Source: Cyanophora paradoxa
Lineage: Eukaryota > Glaucocystophyceae > Cyanophorales > Cyanophoraceae
Length of the DNA stretch: 64,000 bases
Assembly (NCBI GenBank): GCA_004431415.1
Contig: QPMI01000093.1
Span: 124,001-188,000 of the forward strand
Direction of reading: 5' to 3'
Shown here: positions 34,801 to 47,060 of the stretch, piece after piece
Layout: the number at the start of each line of letters is the position of its first letter
How positions within the stretch are numbered: position 1 is the stretch's first letter
The notes under the pieces: model-generated
Databases searched by the model: none
Told to the model about the DNA's origin: nothing
Seen by the model: the letters and a program-made list of their open reading frames with translations, nothing else
Made by a program: the position numbers and the translations under genes

Positions 34801-37800
34801 CTCCGAACTGCACATCGTGTGCAATCGGTTCAATCTCGACGGCCGACCGGATATCTTGCGAGCTATGCCGGCCTGGATTCTACCAGAAGGGTCTCTACTG
34901 CCTCGAGTGCGTTCGCCATACATTTTTACCGCTTCTGCTGCAATCGTCGACGACTAACGGAAGCGAACCCCGCGCCGCGGCGCCGTCCAGGTGCCCGGCC
35001 AACTCTGTCACGCCGCAGGCTGGAGCGACCTTCTGCGACGCGTGCAGGCCAGGCTACTTCGCCTCTGCCGATCGCCAGAACTGCCTAGTGCGCTAATGCT
35101 CATGAGCCAGACTTCGGTTTATGATTGTTTTGGCGTTTGATACGCTTTGCCGCCGGGCCGGCTATGTCGAGTTGCGATTGCTGATTGCATTTCTGGCTTC
35201 AATTTCGGCCAGGCTTGTCCGGCTGGAACGTACCAGCCCAAGAACAAGACGCAGTGCGAGCGGTAAGCGCGGCCGGTTTGGCCAGCCAATGCGCTCAGCA
35301 GCTCATACAAAGTGTCGTCGCTAATGCGTGCGAACCTCAATCGGATGCGAAGCTGCCCCCACAATACGATTTCTAGCACGGAGGGAAGCTCGAACTGTAC
35401 GGCATGCGTGGCAGGAGAGTATGCCTCTGGCGACAGCCAGACCTGTCTCAGTGCGCGCTTTTCCCCGCTCTAGAAACGAGTTTTGAATTAACGTCAAATC
35501 CGCACACGTAGAGTGTCCAGCGGGCACCTTCCGAGACGACACAATGTCGGGCTGTGGGCCGGTCCCCTTTGACGCCGTTGCACCCGCCGGCAGCACGAAC
35601 TTCACGCGGTGCAGAGCTGGAACCGTTCCAAATCCCGAGCGCACATTCTGCGTTGGCTGCGGCAAGGGAAACTTTGAGACCAACAAGGAGTGCCGCCCCT
35701 GCCTCGGCAACACCTACTCGACGGTGCAAGACGCCACGGCATGCGACACGTGCAAGCCTGGCTTTGTGGCCGCCGCAGACCACCAGGGCTGCGAGGTATG
35801 ACTGGAGTCGAATGATCGCCCCCTGTACACGCGTACGCATGGGGCCTAGCACGTGCTGAACATGCGTTGTTTTCGCCTGCAGCCGTGCTCCCCCGGGACG
35901 TTCCGGAGCCAGAACGCATCAGAGTGCCTCCCGTGCCCATGGGGTACGCACCCACGCTCGTGACCTTGCTTGCATTGCAATTGACCGGCCGGCGGGCCTG
36001 CTCCACACAGGAACTTACAGCATCGGGAGTGCTCCGAACTGCACATCGTGTGCAATCGGTTCAATCTCGACGGCCGACCGGATATCTTGCGAGCTATGCC
36101 GGCCTGGATTCTACCAGAAGGGTCTCTACTGCCTCGAGTGCGTTCGCCATACATTTTTACCGCTTCTGCTGCAATCGTCGACGACTAACGGAAGCGAACC
36201 CCGCGCCGCGGCGCCGTCCAGGTGCCCGGCCAACTCTGTCACGCCGCAGGCTGGAGCGACCTTCTGCGACGCGTGCAGGCCAGGCTACTTCGCCTCTGCC
36301 GATCGCCAGAACTGCCTAGTGCGCTAATGCTCATGAGCCAGACTTCGGTTTATGATTGTTTTGACGTTTGATACGCTTTGCCGCCGGGCCGGCTATGTCG
36401 AGTTGCGATTGCTGATTGCATTTCTGGCTTCAATTTCGGCCAGGCTTGTCCGGCTGGAACGTACCAGCCCAAGAACAAGACGCAGTGCGAGCGGTAAGCG
36501 CGGCCGGTTTGGCCAGCCAATGCGCTCAGCAGCTCATACAAAGTGTCGTCGCTAATGCGTGCGAACCTCAATCGGATGCGAAGCTGCCCCCACAATACGA
36601 TTTCTAGCACGGAGGGAAGCTCGAACTGTACGGCATGCGTGGCAGGAGAGTATGCCTCTGGCGACAGCCAGACCTGTCTCAGTGCGCGCTTTTCCCCGCT
36701 CTAGAAACGAGTTTTGAATTAACGTCAAATCCGCACACGTAGAGTGTCCAGCGGGCACCTTCCGAGACGACACAATGTCGGGCTGTGGGCCGGTCCCCTT
36801 TGGCGCCGTTGCGCTTGCCGGCAGCACGAACTTTACGCAGTGCAAAGCCGGAACCGTTCCAAATTCCGAGCGCACATCCTGCGTTGGCTGCGGCAAGGGA
36901 AATTTTGAGACCAACAAGGAGTGCCGCCCCTGCCTCGGCAACACCTACTCGACGGTGCAAGACGCCACGGCATGCGACACGTGCAAGCCTGGCTTTGTGG
37001 CCGCCGCAGACCACCAGGGCTGCGAGGTATGACTGGAGTCGAATGATCGCCCCCTGTACACGCGTACGCATGGGGCCTAGCACGTGCTGAACATGCGTTG
37101 TTTTCGCCTGCAGCCGTGCTCCCCCGGGACGTTCCGGAGCCAGAACGCATCAGAGTGCCTCCCGTGCCCATGGGGTACGCACCCACGCTCGTGACCTTGC
37201 TTGCACTGCTTGCATCCACTGCATGCGTATTGCAAACCCCGTCAGAATTTAGGTTCAATTGAGATTTGATTACAGACCGCAGGAATGTACAGTATCGGAG
37301 GGGCAAACACATGCACGCCATGCTTGAATGGAACGGTCTCGCAGGAGGACAGGACACGCTGTCTGCCTTGTCGCGCTGGCTGGTTCGAGAGCAACAAGAC
37401 GTGCATTGAGTGCGATATTTTACTTTGGGATAGAGGCTTCTTAAACTATCAAGTGCCTAATCAGCAGCCTGCACACGTTTGCGTGGTGCAATGCAGATGT
37501 CCGATGAACTCGATTACCCCTGAGGCAGGGGCAACAAGCTGTCGAGCGTGTCCAGCGGGCAGCATAGCGTCGATGGATCGGCAAAATTGCTTGGTGCGCA
37601 TGCACATGTGATTTTTCTAGCCAATTGAAATGTGTCCAAGTACGTACGAATACATTCTGATACGAACGTGCACGTGCGCATGCAGCCATGCCCCCAGGGA
37701 ACCGTCCGAGCTGAAGGAGATGCAAGCTGTCAATTGGTGTGATCTCTATATATATATATATCTTGCAAGAAATTGGGAAAGCAATTCTTTATTGTTAACG

Positions 37801-40800
37801 CTTGGGTCTGCTTTTTTATGCCCAATTGCACAGTGCCCGTTCTCCTTCTACACTCCCGCAGCTGGCGCGTCCACGTGCACGAAATGGTGCGCGTGCCGCA
37901 TCTTCAGCTCGGAAGTGGAAGCCTTCAAGCTGAAGTTCTTACGAGAATGCGTGTGCAGCCCGCAAGGATCCCAGAGCTCCGACGACCGAACGGAGTGCAA
38001 ACGTGAGCTTGCGTACGCCGAAGTAAAGAAGTACTGTATACATATAGATGAAATTAACCGAGATGCCATGATGCATGAGATCTAGAGACACGGGTACGCC
38101 TCTTCTTAACTAATATGCAAATGGCGCAGTTTGCCCCGCCGGCAGCTTTGAAAATAACGGAACATGCGCACCCTGCTCCGTGGCGCGCAACGGTTTTGTA
38201 ACCATGAATGTAATCCTTCAAAGATTCAATCTTAACTCGATTTGGAGCAGGGCTCAATAACCAGGCTGTCCGGATTAACGGCTTGTACCAAGTGCGAAGA
38301 GGTGCGCGAATAGATTTAAGAAATTCATGATCATATTCTCTGTAGGCTGAGAAGCCTTTACAGGGAACAATCTCAAATGATAAAGGAACAGAGTGCCTCG
38401 ACTGCCCAGCAGGAACTTACCAACCTCCGGACCAAAACGTTTGCGTGCCCTGCACGCCCATTCGAATCCGGGAGACAGCAGTGTACCTGTACTCCCCAGG
38501 CAAGCTTTTCGGCAACTGCATCTTCTGCCCGAAGGGCAAGTACGCGAGCGCGATGGGCACGCAGTGCATTGAGTGCGTTTGATCCTGTTATCTTCGTCGA
38601 TACAACGGTAGCATTACTCCCTCCATGCGCGCAGCTGTGATAGAGGATTCTACATGCGTAACGAGAGCTACACCTGCGAGCAGGTGCGATGACGGACATT
38701 AATATTGTATACGTATCACGCCTCTTTCACGCAGCTAACGGGGCACTCTGCCTCTCGATCAGTGCCCAGCCAATACATACTCTGCAAATCCAGGACAGGG
38801 CTACGCCTGTACCTCTTGCCAAGAGGGGTACGTGAACGCACCGGACTTCTCCAGCTGTACCCAGTGTCCACCGGGGACCTGGAGGAATGCATCCATGACC
38901 GTCTGCTTGCCCTGCCCTGAGGTCTGCAAAGCAGTGTCTGCACATACTTTGGCCATCGATATCCCTTGGCAAGCTGGCACTAATTTCAGTCCCAGAATCT
39001 TCACACGTCCACCCCAGGCAGCTCGAAATGTCTCCCTTGGTGCGTAAGCGACATAAGCCCCTGAGCCTCTGAGCATGCGCGCCATGCTGATGCTAAGGTT
39101 CGGTTTCACATTCGAAGTACCCCTGGAAGCATACCACGAGACGACAGGTGACCGTGAACTTTGTATTGAGCTTCTTGCTTGGGGCTCTAACCAAGGTATT
39201 GCGCTGCAGGATTTCCTGCACCGTGTGCCCGGTGGGACGCGTGCCCGGCAGGGGTGGAGCGGTCTGTGAACTCTGTCCTAAAAACTCGACGGCCCCTGCT
39301 CCAGGCTCCGCCATGTGTGAGGCATGCATTACGCATCGGGATAATATCATAATCAATTCGAAACGTTAAGTTTTCGCCGTTACAGCTATGCCCAGCCGGC
39401 CACGTCGCGGATGCGGCACGCGAAACATGCGTGCGCAGTTACATCCGGTTGGCATCAACCGGCAAGCAATATCGCTGACAGTTATACAACAGGAAGCTTG
39501 CCAGGCGGGATTCTTCGCGTCTCTGGGGGCACTCAGCTGCGCGAAATGCGAGAATAACACTATTTCGACCGTCGGATCCAGCAATTGTACGTCGTGCACG
39601 CCGGGACACGTCAGCACAGACGGCCTCGCGTGCACTGCCTGCCCTCCTGGCACGTATCGAAACTCAAGCATGACCGCCTGCACTCCTTGGTTCGTTACAC
39701 GTATATATTTAATCGTAACAGCTTTTTGATGCGCTGTTCATTGCGGGATTGACGGCAGCCCATTTGGGTCGTACGCGAGTTCATCTGGAATGTCTCAGTG
39801 CGTAGAATGTCAAAGCGGAAAGTTGTGCCCTATTGGTGCGTCGCACTTGCACGCGACTTTTTTGTAGCAGCGATTAGTTTTCGACAATCGCTGATTGCAC
39901 ATATCACTGACTGCGCATATCTCTGACTGCGCAGGTTCGTCTGCCCCAATCGATACATCTCTTCGGGAGCGTCAGTCGGACGTGGACCTGTCCGCGAGCC
40001 TCTCGACCTTCCGGCGCGGGCGCCTCCGAAAGCTCCTCGATCTCGGCAGGCGGATGCTAGGAATAGTGAGCAGCGAGGACGACATACAGTTTGACGTGGA
40101 GCTGCAATGGCAGGAGCGGAGCCTCGAGTACAATACCGTCAACCTGACTCAGGCCGTCATTAAGACCGAGGAATCAACCACTCAAGAAATGAATCGCGTG
40201 CGCAACCGGTAGCGGTCGCTCTCTTTATGCTTGGTCTTTTTGCTTAATGATTGCTCTTGATGCAGCGATTTATGATCATTGGGTCCGCCCTGGCTGCGGG
40301 GCTCGCCCTCTTTGCACTGGTCCTGGTGTTCTTCTTGTGGCTTATGCCAGCGACGCCGGAGAAAAGGGAATGGCGCTTCCGTTTCGTCCATCGCTTCCAT
40401 CTTCTGTACAAAGGTAACCCGCATCATTCAATTGCAATAATAGAATATTGAACGAGCTTAAAGCTTGATCTCACGACGCCGGATACACGCTTGCAGAGGA
40501 GGCCACCGAGGAGCACGACGAGATCAAAGAAACCGCCGAAAAGGGCGACATGTCTGGAGAGCCTCTGGATGAGCAGGGGCGGACTTCGTCTGGTGCCTTC
40601 TTCACGGTGCTCGGCGTGTTGGCGATCGCAATCGCAGGTGCGAAAATTTTAAGAACGTCGCATCAAACTCGCGTCACTTAACGTAATTTCGCCGTTCGAA
40701 GTGTCCTTTGTCGTGGTGCAGTACACCACAGCAAATTTTACAGTGCGTGAACGCCCCCGCATGCGCCTCTGTACATGTATACCTGGATTTGACATGCTGG

Positions 40801-42074
40801 TTTGATGATCGCTCAGATCATCGAAACGCTGCAGCTGGGCACCTCGCCTTCGGCCGCGGAGATCAACGGCTTCTTTCGCATCGTCGCCATCTTCAGGGGG
40901 TACTCGGGCCGCTGCGACTCAGCCGAAGCTGTCTTTTTGTCCAACGGCATCTCTGGCAATGGAATACTGACTGCCACCAAGACGGATGCCGGACAATCTT
41001 GTAGGTATTCTTGAACTGCAGCTGCTTTTTGCGCGGGCCCTTTGCTGGTGCATAACTTTCTGTCTGCAGGCTGCAGTGGATCTGTGACAACTGCAAGTGC
41101 GCCCTGTCGATTCCATCGCAATCAATCGCGAGTTTCGGAATCTGATTGCGTGCAATTACAACGCAGAGTCACCGCCGTGGACGGCGTCTTTGCAGAGCTG
41201 AAGCTTGTATCCCGAATGGCGTTCGCTGTCGCTATCCCGTACAGGATCGAGGTGCGCCCTTCAGCAGCATTTATCCATCCTTTTATTTCATGAATGCACA
41301 GGTGCCCGAGTTCGTGAGGGCGGATGGGCTTATCCAGACCTCAAGCGCCACGACAGTCTTCCGCGGAATTGAATCTGTGAAACTACCAGTCGATCTGACC
41401 CCAATGCACTTCTCGGATCCCAGGGACGGTCGACAGCGCTACTTCGTCGACATATCGCCCTCCAACACGGCCGTCAGCGAGAAGGACGAGACTGCGTTTG
41501 TGCGTCTCTATATTGAGCGCTCGAGTGTGCCTGGACCTGAATTATGCGACCAATATTAATCGTTGCCGGCGCAGGCTGTGTGCTCGCCGGCGAGCCCGCT
41601 CTCCGCGTGTCCGCAAGACGCCGTCTCTTTCCGCGTCAACTTCCGAATGATGGGCCTCTTTGTAAACATCGAGCGCGTCATCCGCTCGTCACTGTTAGAC
41701 ATGATCTCGGATTTATTCTCGCTTGCCGCCGCGGCGTTCGGGTTCGGCGGCCAGGCGTTCGTCGTGTACATTATGACCAAGAAGTTCCTGAAGGTAGACC
41801 CCGTCTATGTCGATTGCGCATGCCTTTCAACCGGTATTCAAATCATTTGTTGCAGAAAGTACCGGAGCACACGCGGGCCCTTGACCTCGGACTCGGGTCT
41901 GAGAGGGCGCTGGAGATGGCTCCTAAGAGGCCGCCGGAGGACAAGACTCTGTTTGTCGTGCTCCCGATGGAGGGCGCCGGCGGTAGCCAAGCTGGCGCTG
42001 CAAAGCCCGCGGAGCCAATGGCGACTCACCAGCGCGATCCAGAAAAGAACGTGCACGTTGTGCTGACGTATTAA
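28827..42074 (+). CDS. Giant Cys-rich repeat membrane protein
   Basis: The start is ATG 28827 or, in the same frame, 28896. A signal anchor follows at about 29010-29075 (TLMVLCGGFLLLALRAV). Next is a long ectodomain (exons about 29615-32400, e.g. 30981-31420) that I do not recognise. From about 33030 a chain of short exons encodes Cys-rich units of the C-P-A/P-G-T-Y...C-x-x-C type (ephrin-receptor/GCC2-GCC3/TNFR-like), with many N-glycosylation sequons, to about 39840. The C-terminal part has a coiled segment, a span near 40270-40345 (LAAGLALFALVLVFFLWLM), another near 40600-40640, and a hydrophobic segment near 41700-41775, ending in a charged tail (VHVVLTY), stop TAA 42072-42074. Such chains occur in surface proteins of many protists; adhesion or sensing is inference. 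Exon joins between 30420 and 33030 are the weakest part and the locus could be two genes. Confidence 0.6.
34421..37205 (+). repeat. 1,231-bp in-frame tandem array in Cys-rich gene
   Basis: Copy 1 is about 34421-35651, copy 2 about 35652-36882, and a partial copy 3 about 36883-37205. Copies are almost identical except for a diverged patch at 35555-35650 versus 36786-36881. One unit carries six exons (for copy 2: 35883-35943, 36011-36137, 36222-36318, 36444-36493, 36608-36681, 36743-37026) totalling about 693 coding nt, so each unit adds 231 residues without a frame change. Representative motifs are CPAGTYQPKNKTQC and CRPGYFASADRQNC. Confidence 0.9.
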
Positions 42075-44430
42075 CAAGTACAAGCTGTAGTCTTGGAGGA
42101 TGGTGGAATCATGGATTGTTTAGAGTTGACAGAACTCAACAATGGATACCGCATCTCACATTGAATGATATATATATAATTATAATGCTAGTGAGAAATT
42201 TTCATTCAATTAGTTAGAAAATCGCAAACCGGTAGGCATAGGTATAGATGGAAATTCGGCGCATACCGTATACGTAGTACATACACGCACATTTATACGC
42301 GCTTGCCCACACGCCAACACTCGTAATACTTGACGTGGTGGATCCGATCGCGAGCGTATACGTATACGTAATCGTTATTTCTCATCATTGATATTGTTTG
42401 AATCGCAAATGGTAGGCCTAATTATATATAATTATATAAGGTTTCCGGTATCTGAATATCGCTTGATGCGTTGCAAGGGGAGGCAGTATGCTGTTATTGC
42501 TTGCTTTGCTCCCCTTATGCTTGCTTTTATTTCCGGCACATAATTGTTGCTCTTTTTTAAGCTTTTTGTTTGGTGAATTACCGGCCACAGCCTCTAGACA
42601 CCAGCACTGCGGGGGCTGCCCAGGGGGCATATACAACAAAGAGAACGACTGAAACAAGAAAACTAAGGCAAGAGCACTAACAGCAACAAGACAAAGAGCC
42701 AAAATCGACAGCAGAGGAAGAGAGTCCGAGAAGAGACGACGGACTTGCTCTCTTGCTCTCTGTACGTACTTTCTGTGTTAGCAAGTTTTGTTAGATGCGG
42801 TTCTTTGCATGAGCTCTTGGACGTGTCCCCGACGTGTCCCCGATTTTTCTGCACCCGAGTTTCAAATCGTGCCCTGGGGCTCCCCCCAGATCATAAACGT
42901 GCCGGTCCCGCACAAAGGGGTCGCATGCACAGGGATGCCGGAGAGGCCGGAGAGTGCAAATAGATTGCTAGAGCGGATTCCATCGGTCAGGCTTTGATCT
43001 AAAACGAATCAAGGCCGCAGAAAAAGGGGGCCCCCTGAGCCCGCTGCCGCCGCCCCGCGCTCTAACCCTCTGGGCAAAGTAATACAGAGGCCTGGGTAGG
43101 CTACACGACATGGGTCTCCTCAAAGGTTTTTGGAGAAGTAGTGCTTGGGCGAGACCGCGCGCGGCCGTGCCGGCAGCCGCCTTGACTTGGTCCACGAGAG
43201 CGAAACCGCCTGCTGCGGCGTCGCACAGGCGAGTGCTCCGCACGCGGCGGGGGGAGGGGGGGCGCGGGCGGGGGAGGGGGGGGGGGAAAGCGGGGAGGGG
43301 AGCGGGGAGTGGGAGCGGGGGGGGGGGGGGGGGGGGTTGCGGCCAGGGAGGACCAGCTGGGGGCGCCGACAGCGATGCAGCTACTTTCATGATCACCCCT
43401 ACCGCCGGCCTCCTCCTCGTCCTCCCCGGCGTACCCTCACTCCCTCCCCTCCCCCCCCCCCCCCCCCCCCCCCTCCCCCCGTATACGTACCGCAGGCTAG
43501 GTGGGAGCAGGAGTGGTCGCACTGCCATGGGCCCTGTTGTACACGCCCCCTTACGATACTAGAGCGAGTGGGCGTGCAGTGGCCGGGCGCTAGAAAGCAC
43601 TAGGCGGAGCTCGGCGGGCAGTTCTAAAGATCTAGAGGCGGTGGCGGAGCTAGGAGGCGATACCTGCGAGCCATCTAGGCCCTAGAGATCGCTATAGCTA
43701 GCGCACGCCCCGGCGGAGCTCAGGCACAGTACTTGACCGGAGGAGATGAGCAGCGGCTAATCCTGTACTCCAGAAGACGTCGACATACCCACGTAGGTCT
43801 AGAGAGGCTAACCAAACCGTGAGTCTAAACTCGAGTGGCGATCAAATCTAATGCCGACTACAACTATAAGCAGCTCGAAGACTGCAGCTATCAAACCATG
43901 CATACGTCAGGTAAAGCTTTAAGGTTAAGCATAGCTAGGCTAATATGCTGCTATATACAGAATACAACAGATTTAAGCCTCAATCAGCCTGATCCAAGCC
44001 TGGTTCAGCCTGTTTCAAATCAGGCTCAGTCCTCCAAAATTAGGCTGAGCCTGTTTCGCCAGGCTCCGGCGACCCCCTACTAGTGTTCACACCCACCCTG
44101 TAAAAGTTAAAGTGCTGCCAAACTTGCCAGTGGCATCAGGCCCGAGCTCGAACGGCCCGCGTCGCAGCGCCAGCGCTAGCGCTAGCGGGCCAGTATATAT
44201 ATATATACCATATATATGTAGCGGCCCGGCGGCCGCGCGCAAGGACTTCAAGTCAAGGCTTCATTGGAATGAAAACCGCTGCAGCTGCAGCTGCAGACTT
44301 GAATGAATCCAGTTCCACTAGAAATCCAGGCCTAGGGCGCCCAAGCTCTTTAAGCTGGCCCAGTGGCCAAGCAAAGACGCCCAAGCAAAGCGAAGTGGAC
44401 GTTCTATAGATAGATCTCGACAAAGACCAT
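42075..44430. other. Intergenic between Cys-rich gene and ELP4
   Basis: No gene supported. The left part (42075-42470) is AT-rich with TATA and ATATAATTATA stretches and probably contains the 3' end of the upstream gene. The middle has GACGTGTCCCC twice (42820-42842), a G-rich run at 43317-43335 and a C-rich run at 43450-43475. A CAGCCTGA/CAGGCT-rich patch lies at 43980-44065. Confidence 0.5.
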
Positions 44431-44479
44431 GCAATCGCAAGCGCAGCGGCAGAAAGCTCAGCGGCTGCGTAGCTGCAGT

Positions 44480-45035
44480 CCAACGATGTTCGATTCCGCT
44501 AGAAATCCAGGGCGCCCGCCGTGTTGGGGGCCGCGCAGAACAAGCCCCCCCGCCTCCGGCACCCGAGCCCCCGCCGCCGCCCCCGCCGGTGCCGGCGGCC
44601 GCCTTGGAGATCTAGACCTCTGCATTCAGAACGCTCAGCGACTGCATTCCTAGGATTCGATTCCGCTAGAAATCGAGGGCGCTGGCCTTGTTGGGGGCCC
44701 CGCAGAGCAGCCCCCCGCCGCCCCCTCCCCCGGGCACGCCCGCGCCCCCGCCGGTACCGGCGCCGGCGGCCGCCTTGGAGATCTAGACCTCTGCATTCAG
44801 AACGCTCAGCGACTGCATTCCTAGGATTCGATTCCGCTAGAAATCGAGGGCGCTGGCCTTGTTTGGGGCGGCGCAGAGCAAGCCCCCGCCCCCGCCCCCG
44901 CCGGTGCCGGCGGCCGCCTAGCTACAGTCCAACGATGTTCGATTCCGCTAGAAATCGAGGGCGCTGGCCTTGTTTGGGGCGGCGCAGAGCAAGCCCCCGC
45001 CCCCGCCCCCGCCGGTGCCGGCGGCCGCCTTGGAG
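44480..45035 (-). repeat. Tandem copies of the ELP4 3'-terminal exon
   Basis: The last ~100 bp of the ELP4 reading frame plus stop recur downstream of the gene. The core TTCGATTCCGCTAGAAATC followed by a GCGCC block appears near 44487, 44655, 44826 and 44939. Only the last of these (44939-45035) is joined in frame to ELP4; the other three are extra terminal-exon ends, each with the same stop codon in minus orientation. Confidence 0.85.
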
Positions 45036-46635
45036 ACCTCGGCGCCCTGCGCCCTCGCCTCTCCCGTGGCGTCCGGGGGCGGGTGCAGCCGCTCGATCCG
45101 GAGCCGCCTGCGAGCGAAGTGAATTACTCGAGGGGAACGTTCTTCTACTTCGTCAGGAGCAGCCGCACGCACCGGCGCTTGAGGGCGAATCCGAAGGAGA
45201 GTGTGTCGGGGAGGGCGGGGCAGAGGAGGCGGTGGCCGGGGAGCCGCGTGGCCCGCACGAGCCCGTGGAATTCCCGGAAATCGGGCGGCGGCGCCGACTC
45301 GCCGGCGTGGAGGCCGCCCGAGAAGGACTCGAGGGACAGCGCCGCGTCGGCGAGGTGGAGGAGGCCGCGGGAGGTTCGGGGGGGGAGAAGGTGGGAGGGT
45401 ACAGTCGCCGCGAGGGCCACGGGGGAGGGCGAGCGCCTCAGGAGGCCCCGGGCTGCGTGGAGGAAGCGGAGGAGCGGGCGGGCCTGCGAACGAAGGGTTG
45501 GGGGGGAGGTGGGCGGGAGGGGGGTACAGGCGCACGTCGTTTGGGGAGGAGGGGTCGAGCCCCCAGGCGGGGGATCCGAGGGAGTGGATGGCGATTCGGC
45601 CGACGCGGCGGGCCGGCTCCTGCTGGGCCGCGAGGCCCTCGACGAAACTGCGTACCCGGGGGAACAGGGACTCGTAGGGCCCTCCCCCCCCGCGGGCGGC
45701 GCCGAAGCTCGCGGGGGGGTACACGGATTCCAGCGCGGCGGCGCGGCGGGCGGCGCCGAGGGAGGCGGGGTCCATTGGGGCGCTCAGGTCGAAGTCGTGG
45801 CAGAAGACGGGGGCGCCCGCAGCCAGAGACAGGCTCCCTGCGCCCCCGCCCTCAGCGGGGCGCGGGGGGCGGGGTGGCCGGCCGGCGCACCTGCGGCGAC
45901 CGCGAAGGAAGCGACCTCTCCGTCGTCCTCGCCGGCGCCGGCGGGCCCCGCGGCCGCCGCGTCGCCGGCGAGGTAGCGCCTGTACCGCCACGCGATGCGA
46001 AGGCCCGCGGCGTCCTCCGCGGACCCGCCCTGCGCCCCGCGCCCCGCGCCACCGCTCAGCATGCGCGAGGAGGGCGCGAGGGTGGGCGCGCATTTGCGCC
46101 CGGGGTCGCCGCGGTTGAAGAGGCTGGGCGTTCCGCGGGGCTGGCGCCGGCGCCGGCCGCGGGGCCGCCGACGCATGCGGGAAGCGCGGCAAGGAGGGCA
46201 TCGGGCGGGGCGTCCGCCGAGATGACCTGCACGCTGTGCCCGCACGCGAAGCCCTCCGCCATAAAGTACTGTGCGCGAGCACAGCCGCGGCGTCGTTGGA
46301 CGCGAATTTGATCTCGGCGGCAGGGGGGGCGAACGCACGCGCAGCAGGATCGCGTGGAAGTTCGTGTTGCGGTCCTCCTCGATGAGGAAGATGCCGCCCG
46401 CGGGAATGCCGCCGCTGAAGATCTCTGCGGCGCGCGGGAGGCGTGAGCGCGGCGCGGCGCTCGCGCGCGAGCCGCGAACGCGGCACGACGCACGGTCGAG
46501 CTCGAGCAGGCCCGTCGAGAGGAGCGGGAGGCCGTTCACCGCCGATGGTCGCACGCCGGGGAGCGGGCTGCGCGAGGCCGACCCGCCCGCGGCCGCGCTC
46601 GCCTCGGTCGGCGCGCGCCGTCGGAACGCTGACAT
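44948..46635 (-). CDS. ELP4: Elongator subunit ELP4 (PAXNEB), duplication copy A
   Basis: Elp4 is a RecA-fold subunit of the Elp456 ring of Elongator, which acts in wobble-uridine modification of tRNA. Start at 46635 (MSAFRRR). Exons 46494-46635, 46339-46424 and one beginning at 46268 join in phase to give STGLLELDQIFSGG, GIFLIEEDRNTNFHAILLR and YFMAEGFACGHSVQVISADA, all typical of the family N-terminus. Later blocks are LRIAWRYRRYL, VFCHDFDLSAPMD, GRIAIHSLGSPAWG, LLRFLHAARGLLRR, LSLESFSGG, FREFHGLVRATRLPG and FALKRR, then the last exon RLRIERLHPPPDATGE ending SALDF at 44948. Most introns are GT-AG. The join between about 46090 and 46180 is uncertain. It is divergent from the tail-anchored gene, 425 bp away. 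It appears intact. Confidence 0.87.
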
Positions 46636-47060
46636 GCGGAACGCTGTAGCTAAGCCTTTGAAGCGATCGTGCGCAACGCAGCTGCGTCGCGTCCGTCTCC
46701 TCGCCGACAGAGCTCCGAAGGCAGAGGGAAAGCCGAGAATGCCCACAGATCAGGCAAGAACTCGCAAAGACGAGCGACGCCTGGAACGGGGCCGATCCGC
46801 CAGGCTGGGGCTTCGGTAGTTCTTGATTATGAGCCTGTACCCGTTACCGTGCCGAACCCTCCGCGGGGTTTCCCCAGCTCCAGCTCGCTTCCGACCCCTC
46901 GCCCTTTCCACCACCGAGTCCGGCTTCATCGGAGGCGGTGCGCTAGCCCCGCTTTGCACAGTCGATCTCAAGCTTAAAGCTTGCGCTCTCCGTCGACGTC
47001 GCAGGGCGATCGTCGGACTCGGCGAGCTCACTGCGACATCTCAGAGTTTAGGAGCACATC
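46636..47060. promoter_or_regulatory. Divergent intergenic of ELP4 and tail-anchored gene
   Basis: The 425 bp between two outward-facing start codons must hold both 5' ends. No TATA-like element stands out. The counterpart in copy B is 54916-55318 (403 bp). It is highly similar to copy A from about 46760 onward, including a GCTTAAAGCTT-like word before the + strand start. Confidence 0.5.

Noticed and set aside
34421-37205. CRISPR-like or satellite array
   Set aside because: Units are 1.2 kb with in-frame exons of a Cys-rich protein, so it is a gene-internal duplication.
42745-42997. Small plus-strand open frames
   Set aside because: No intron support, no family likeness; contains a short direct repeat (GACGTGTCCCC).
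44521-46311. 596-residue plus-strand open frame
   Set aside because: It is antisense to ELP4 exons with clear family motifs on the minus strand; Arg/Pro-rich composition is a GC artefact.
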